Source: an uncultured Gemmatimonadota bacterium (GTDB taxonomy: Bacteria > Gemmatimonadota > Gemmatimonadetes > Gemmatimonadales > GWC2-71-9). Taken from it: DNA of 17,940 nt. The position numbers were made by a program, and so were the translations under genes. The first letter of the stretch is position 1; each line of letters begins with the position of its first letter. Of the stretch, positions 14,708-17,940 are shown piece after piece. The DNA lies in assembly GCA_937961295.1 (NCBI GenBank), contig CALGOK010000195.1, positions 1 through 17,940 on the forward strand. Direction: 5' to 3'. The notes beneath the pieces were generated by a model. The model searched no databases. It had not been told where the DNA came from and worked only from the letters and a program-made list of their open reading frames with translations.

Positions 14708-16822
14708 TCAAGGTAGCCGAGCCGGCCCTCGGCGGTAGAGGACCACGGCGATCCAGCGGATCGCGGCCGTCACCCGGGCAGGGACACCGGGAAGCCTGGC
14801 GCGCAGGAGCACCGCATCTGGAGCCTGCACCAGCTCCTCGAGCAGCAACTTCAGGCCGCGAGGGCCCGGGGTGGTCGCCAGTGCGAGGAGGCGGTCTAGG
14901 TGGGCGAGCGAGGCGGCATCACGATGCACCGCGCGCTCGCGAGCCAGCATCAGCACGCGTGCGATCAGCCGACCGTGTCCACCGGTCGGGCCGTTGGCGA
15001 TCCCCAAGGCGGCCCGAGCCGCCATGGCCGCCATGGCGCTCCCCTTCCGCAGGTCATCCGCCCTGGCGCGGACGCAATCGCCGGAGTCGACCCCGCGATC
15101 CATGATCCGCACGCTGCCGTCGCAGCCCACGCCGAGCGTGACCACTCCCATCCGCTCGCCGGCGGCGAGCATCACCCTCGCCGTGGCGGCGTCCGCAGAC
15201 CGGAGGGCGCTGGTTCCCACCCAGATGGCATCGGGCAGCGGGTCCTGCAGCGCATCGTTGCGCTCGAGTGCGCCAAGCCAGCGCGCGCTGATGCGACCCT
15301 TGGTCGCGATGCGCCGGCGCACTGCGAGCCGCCGCTCGATGCAGCGCGGCGTCGCCCGGAACACGACCTCGACGTGCTCGGCGCGCTGGCCCGCACGGCG
15401 GACCCTGCCGGTGCGCTGCTCGAGCCGAGTGGCGTGCCACGGCATGTCGACGTGCACCACCCTCGAGGCACCCTGCAGATCGAGTCCCTCAGCGAGCACC
15501 TCGGTCGCGACGAGCACCTGGGGTGTCACGCGCCGCAGGCGCCAGGAGTCGCGCTCGGGGCCGAACGCAGCGAGCAGGTCGGTGCGCGGCATGCGATGGG
15601 GACCGATTCCCGCCGCATCCCCGGTGATCCAGGCGGTGGCGGGGCCAAGCGCCCGGGCGAGCGCCACGGCGGTGGCACGGTGGCGACAGAAGCAGGCGGT
15701 GACGCGCCCGTCGCGCAGCGTCCGGCGCAGCGAATCGATCCAGGCGACGTCGTCCGCCTCCACCGCGAGGGCGGCATCGATGCGGGGGAGATCATCGAGT
15801 GGGGGGGGCGCCGTGCGATCGACTTCGCCCAACAGCGACCAGAACACGAGCTGATCGAGTGCCGTGCCGGCGAACTGTCGCAGGATCGCGCGCGAGGCGC
15901 CACCGGCGTCGCGCGACTGGAGCAGCAGGGCCCTGTAGCGGCGCAGGGCCGCCTGCCACGCCGCATCACTCGACGCGCCGGCATCGAGGAGCACGGTGAC
16001 CAGCAACCGGCGGACCTCCGGCTCGGCGGCCAGCACCAGGCCGTCGACTGCGGTGATCACGCGAGCTGCCCGCTCGCGTTCACGGCGCGAGACCCGCATG
16101 CGACGCGTGACGGTCGCGAGGCCGCAGTCCGTTGCGGTGCTGCTCCGGATGACCAGCCGCCGCAACGCCGGTGGCGGTGCAGCCTGCAGGGCGAGCGCAC
16201 GCAGCGATGGAACACCATCGAGCGCTAGCGCGTCGTCGGCGACCACGAGGGACAGGATGGCGAACAGGTCGCCGCGCCGATTGACGATCGGGGTGGCGGT
16301 GAGGAGCAGCGTGGTCCGTCCGACCAGCCATGGGGAGATCGTGGCGACGCGACGCGTGTCGGGGTGGCGAAGCCGATGCGCCTCGTCGACGATCACCAGC
16401 GACGCCGGTGGCGGCAGTCGCCCCCGGCTGACGCTCTCGAGCGAGTGCCAGGCGATCGGCACCTGCGCGCGGTTCGCGGCCAGGCGCCACTGGGTGGCGA
16501 GGGTTGCCGGCCCGATGACCGTGCAGCGACCTGGCCACCGCGCGGCGAGGCCGAGTGCGACCCACGTCTTGCCGCTTCCGACCGGCTCGGCGAGCACGGC
16601 ACCGCGCCACCCCACCAGCGCCGCCATGGCGCGCCGCCAGGCGTCGACCTGGGCGGGACGGAGGAATGCCGGCGGGATCTCTTCGCTGCGTGCCGGTGCG
16701 GTGGCCATCGCTGCCAGACGAGCCAGCTCCTCGGCACAGGCCGCGCGAGGCGCTGGTAGCGCCGTTGCGGTCGCGTCGGGGAGGACGCGCAGCGATTCAG
16801 CGACCAGCCTGGGCGAGCGCAT
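14708..16822 (-). CDS. SNF2-type DEAH helicase, probable DNA modification/defence component
   Basis: The product, 704 residues from the chosen start, is a two-lobed superfamily-2 helicase. Motif I is EPVGSGKT (79-86), motif II DEAH (146-149), motif III LLTATP (173-178), motif V VLVATEVLAEGLDLQG (436-451) and motif VI QRTGRVRRAGQ (469-479), the SNF2/RapA-like arrangement. About 200 residues after motif VI show no domain I recognise. The ATG at 16822 lies 26 nt inside the end of the methyltransferase gene; longer starts would overlap that gene further and add no helicase sequence. Together with the methyltransferase it suggests a DNA modification or phage-defence system such as those combining SNF2 helicases with N6-adenine methylases. 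An 8-C run on the coding strand (15801-15808) sits within a Pro stretch. Confidence 0.8.
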   Translation of the reverse strand: MRSPRLVAESLRVLPDATATALPAPRAACAEELARLAAMATAPARSEEIPPAFLRPAQVDAWRRAMAALVGWRGAVLAEPVGSGKTWVALGLAARWPGRCTVIGPATLATQWRLAANRAQVPIAWHSLESVSRGRLPPPASLVIVDEAHRLRHPDTRRVATISPWLVGRTTLLLTATPIVNRRGDLFAILSLVVADDALALDGVPSLRALALQAAPPPALRRLVIRSSTATDCGLATVTRRMRVSRRERERAARVITAVDGLVLAAEPEVRRLLVTVLLDAGASSDAAWQAALRRYRALLLQSRDAGGASRAILRQFAGTALDQLVFWSLLGEVDRTAPPPLDDLPRIDAALAVEADDVAWIDSLRRTLRDGRVTACFCRHRATAVALARALGPATAWITGDAAGIGPHRMPRTDLLAAFGPERDSWRLRRVTPQVLVATEVLAEGLDLQGASRVVHVDMPWHATRLEQRTGRVRRAGQRAEHVEVVFRATPRCIERRLAVRRRIATKGRISARWLGALERNDALQDPLPDAIWVGTSALRSADAATARVMLAAGERMGVVTLGVGCDGSVRIMDRGVDSGDCVRARADDLRKGSAMAAMAARAALGIANGPTGGHGRLIARVLMLARERAVHRDAASLAHLDRLLALATTPGPRGLKLLLEELVQAPDAVLLRARLPGVPARVTAAIRWIAVVLYRRGPARLP
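15801..15808 (-). repeat. Homopolymer C8 (coding strand) in the helicase gene
   Basis: Eight consecutive G on the plus strand, read as C8 in the gene, encode part of a PPP segment near residue 340. Slippage by one base would frameshift the helicase before motifs V and VI. In defence genes such tracts sometimes give phase variation, but in a GC-rich genome a run of eight may also be chance. Confidence 0.6.
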
Positions 16823-17855
16823 CGAGGCGGCGTGCGGTTGCGGAGTCCAGTCCGAGCAATTCGGCGACGCGCCGATCGAGTTCCGCGCGATCGCCGTGAG
16901 GAGCCTGTGCCAGCCGTGCGAGGACCCCGTCATCGAGTGCCTGCGGGGGCAGCGGCAGTGCGCCAATGACACGCGCACCAAACCGCGCATAGCCGCCCGA
17001 GGCCGGTTCGGCATCGAGCCGCGCCAGGGCGCGGAGTGGCGTCGAGCGCAGCCAGGCGGCCAGCAGCAGCATCTCCTGCCGCGTTGCACAGGTCACCAGG
17101 TAGCAGCTGTTGAGGGGTACCGGCGCCGGGTCGTCGAGCGCGATGGCGGTGAACTCCCGGGCGAGGTCCGACCATACGACGCGCCAGCGGGCGGTGGCCG
17201 GACCGGTGCGGAACAGCTGCCACCAGGGTCCGCGCTTGAGGTCGGCACGGCGCTCCAGGTGGCGACGATGTTGCTCGAGGTGGCTCGCCACGGCGGCGGG
17301 AAGCTCGGGCCAGGGCTGGCCCCGCTCATCGGCGGGCCAGAGCATGGTGTGGCGCACCACCGGCGACCCCGTGACGAGATCGCGTCCGCGAAGCGCTGGT
17401 CGGGTCCATGCCGCGAGTGCCGGGGGTGGATCGAGGAACACCGCATTCGCCCCGGTCTTGAGTCCCAGTGACGGGGGGAAGCGCTGATCCAGGCGCGGAT
17501 GCCGTGCTGCGAGCACGCGGGCGGTCTCGCCGGCACAGGGTGACACGAGGTTCCAGCTGCCGCGCTCTCGCCAGGTTTCGAGCGGCACGACCTCGCCGCT
17601 GCCCCCGAGCCCGGTGCGCACGACACTGCCCACGTCCGGTCGCCCTCGTGACGCCACCAAGGCCATCGGGTACGTCGTGGCCTGAAAGCCTGCGCGCGGG
17701 TCGCGCGAGAGGTCGCTGGCGACATGAATCGCGGTCCGATGCATCATCCCGGCGCGGCAGGCTCCGGCGTAGCCGACCGTGGCGAGCTTGGCGGGAAGGA
17801 GCAGCCCCATCGTGCCGGATGGTGCGAGGAGCTCGACGGCGCGTTCCACGAAGGC
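16797..17855 (-). CDS. N6-adenine DNA methyltransferase, C-terminal part (5' end lost)
   Basis: About 352 residues remain. The first ones (AFVERAVELLAPSGTMGLLLPAK) match the stretch that follows the catalytic NPPY motif in N6-adenine methylases (F..~a..lL.~~G~~~~llP). The F..T.YPMALVAS segment and a long C-terminal part with GLKTGANAVFL, LNSCYLVTC and YARFGARVIGALPLP resemble the target-recognition half of Eco57I/TaqI-type enzymes. The SAM-binding and NPPY motifs would lie beyond 17856, where the genomic sequence gives way to adapter. The GTG at 17849 should not be taken as a real start. It overlaps the helicase gene by 26 nt and is probably co-transcribed with it. Specificity and any nuclease domain are unknown. 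Confidence 0.75.
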   Translation of the reverse strand, partial: AFVERAVELLAPSGTMGLLLPAKLATVGYAGACRAGMMHRTAIHVASDLSRDPRAGFQATTYPMALVASRGRPDVGSVVRTGLGGSGEVVPLETWRERGSWNLVSPCAGETARVLAARHPRLDQRFPPSLGLKTGANAVFLDPPPALAAWTRPALRGRDLVTGSPVVRHTMLWPADERGQPWPELPAAVASHLEQHRRHLERRADLKRGPWWQLFRTGPATARWRVVWSDLAREFTAIALDDPAPVPLNSCYLVTCATRQEMLLLAAWLRSTPLRALARLDAEPASGGYARFGARVIGALPLPPQALDDGVLARLAQAPHGDRAELDRRVAELLGLDSATARRLDALAQAGR

Positions 17856-17856
17856 G

Positions 17857-17940
17857 AGATCGGAAGAGCGTCATGTAGGGAAAGAGTGTAGATCTCGGGG
17901 GTCGCCGTATCATTAAAAAAAACAAGCAAGAAGACTAGAG
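17857..17940. other. Illumina adapter read-through plus poly-A tail (not genomic)
   Basis: From 17857 the plus strand begins AGATCGGAAGAGCGTC and continues to 17914 as the reverse complement of the Illumina TruSeq universal adapter, with two mismatches I can see (an A for G at 17873 and a G for T near 17900). Positions 17915-17922 are a run of A, followed by low-quality-looking sequence to the end. Minus-strand translation across it gives the FFNDTATPEIYTLSLHDALPI peptide known from contaminated database entries. No gene should be annotated here. Confidence 0.96.

Noticed and set aside
14708..17855. Confident call of DISARM or BREX
   Set aside because: The methyltransferase is truncated, no drmA, drmB, pglZ or brx gene is visible, and the gene order does not match well.
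17326..17929. Minus-strand frames beginning with FFLMIRRPPRSTLFPY or LVFFNDTATPEIYTL
   Set aside because: Their N-termini are translated sequencing adapter.

Overview
The window is a high-GC contig of environmental or metagenomic type, tightly packed with genes. The taxon is an inference: abundant secreted proteins with PLAAQ-like signal peptides, a GWxTD-domain protein, an OmpA protein with a polyproline linker, and arginine enzymes of the type otherwise typical of Bacteroidetes together suggest Gemmatimonadota or a relative in the FCB group. Both ends are cut. The left end stops inside an OmpA-like gene. The right end is not genomic: from about 17857 it matches an Illumina TruSeq adapter in reverse complement and then runs into poly-A.

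Left part (1-4469): a truncated OmpA-type outer-membrane protein on the minus strand, then two plus-strand genes for exported proteins, a small putative beta-barrel and a large GWxTD protein. A 24-bp perfect purine/pyrimidine hairpin separates the last two. Three GC hairpins, two of them a tandem 40-nt repeat, lie between the GWxTD gene and the arginine operon.

Central part (4615-14043): a complete-looking arginine operon in the order argG, P-loop NTPase of unknown function, argC, argD, argF', argB, M20 deacylase (argE-like), argH, argR. Most genes overlap by a few bases or lie within 3 nt of each other; the only real gap (10108-10222) contains two strong hairpins. A perfect ARG-box-like inverted repeat (TGCAT-TTTT-ATGCA) sits directly before the argG start codon, and argR closes the operon, so autoregulation is likely. 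The carbamoyltransferase belongs to the acylornithine branch (AOTCase/SOTCase), and the residue that separates N-acetyl from N-succinyl specificity (Glu92 in Xanthomonas) is Val92 here, predicting an N-succinylornithine enzyme. The pathway would be: acylation of glutamate, ArgB phosphorylation, ArgC reduction, ArgD transamination, ArgF' carbamoylation, M20 deacylation to citrulline, ArgG, ArgH. The window holds no recognisable ArgA, GNAT or ArgJ for the first step. The P-loop protein between argG and argC resembles in layout the DUF1611 family, which includes the D-glutamate N-acetyltransferase DgcN, so it is a candidate for the missing N-acylglutamate synthase. This is the most interesting hypothesis in the window.

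Right part (14057-17855, minus strand): a truncated N6-adenine DNA methyltransferase, an SNF2-type helicase overlapping it by 26 nt, and a phosphoglycolate-phosphatase-like HAD protein 3 nt further on. The first two look like part of a DNA modification or phage-defence locus whose remainder lies beyond the contig end.
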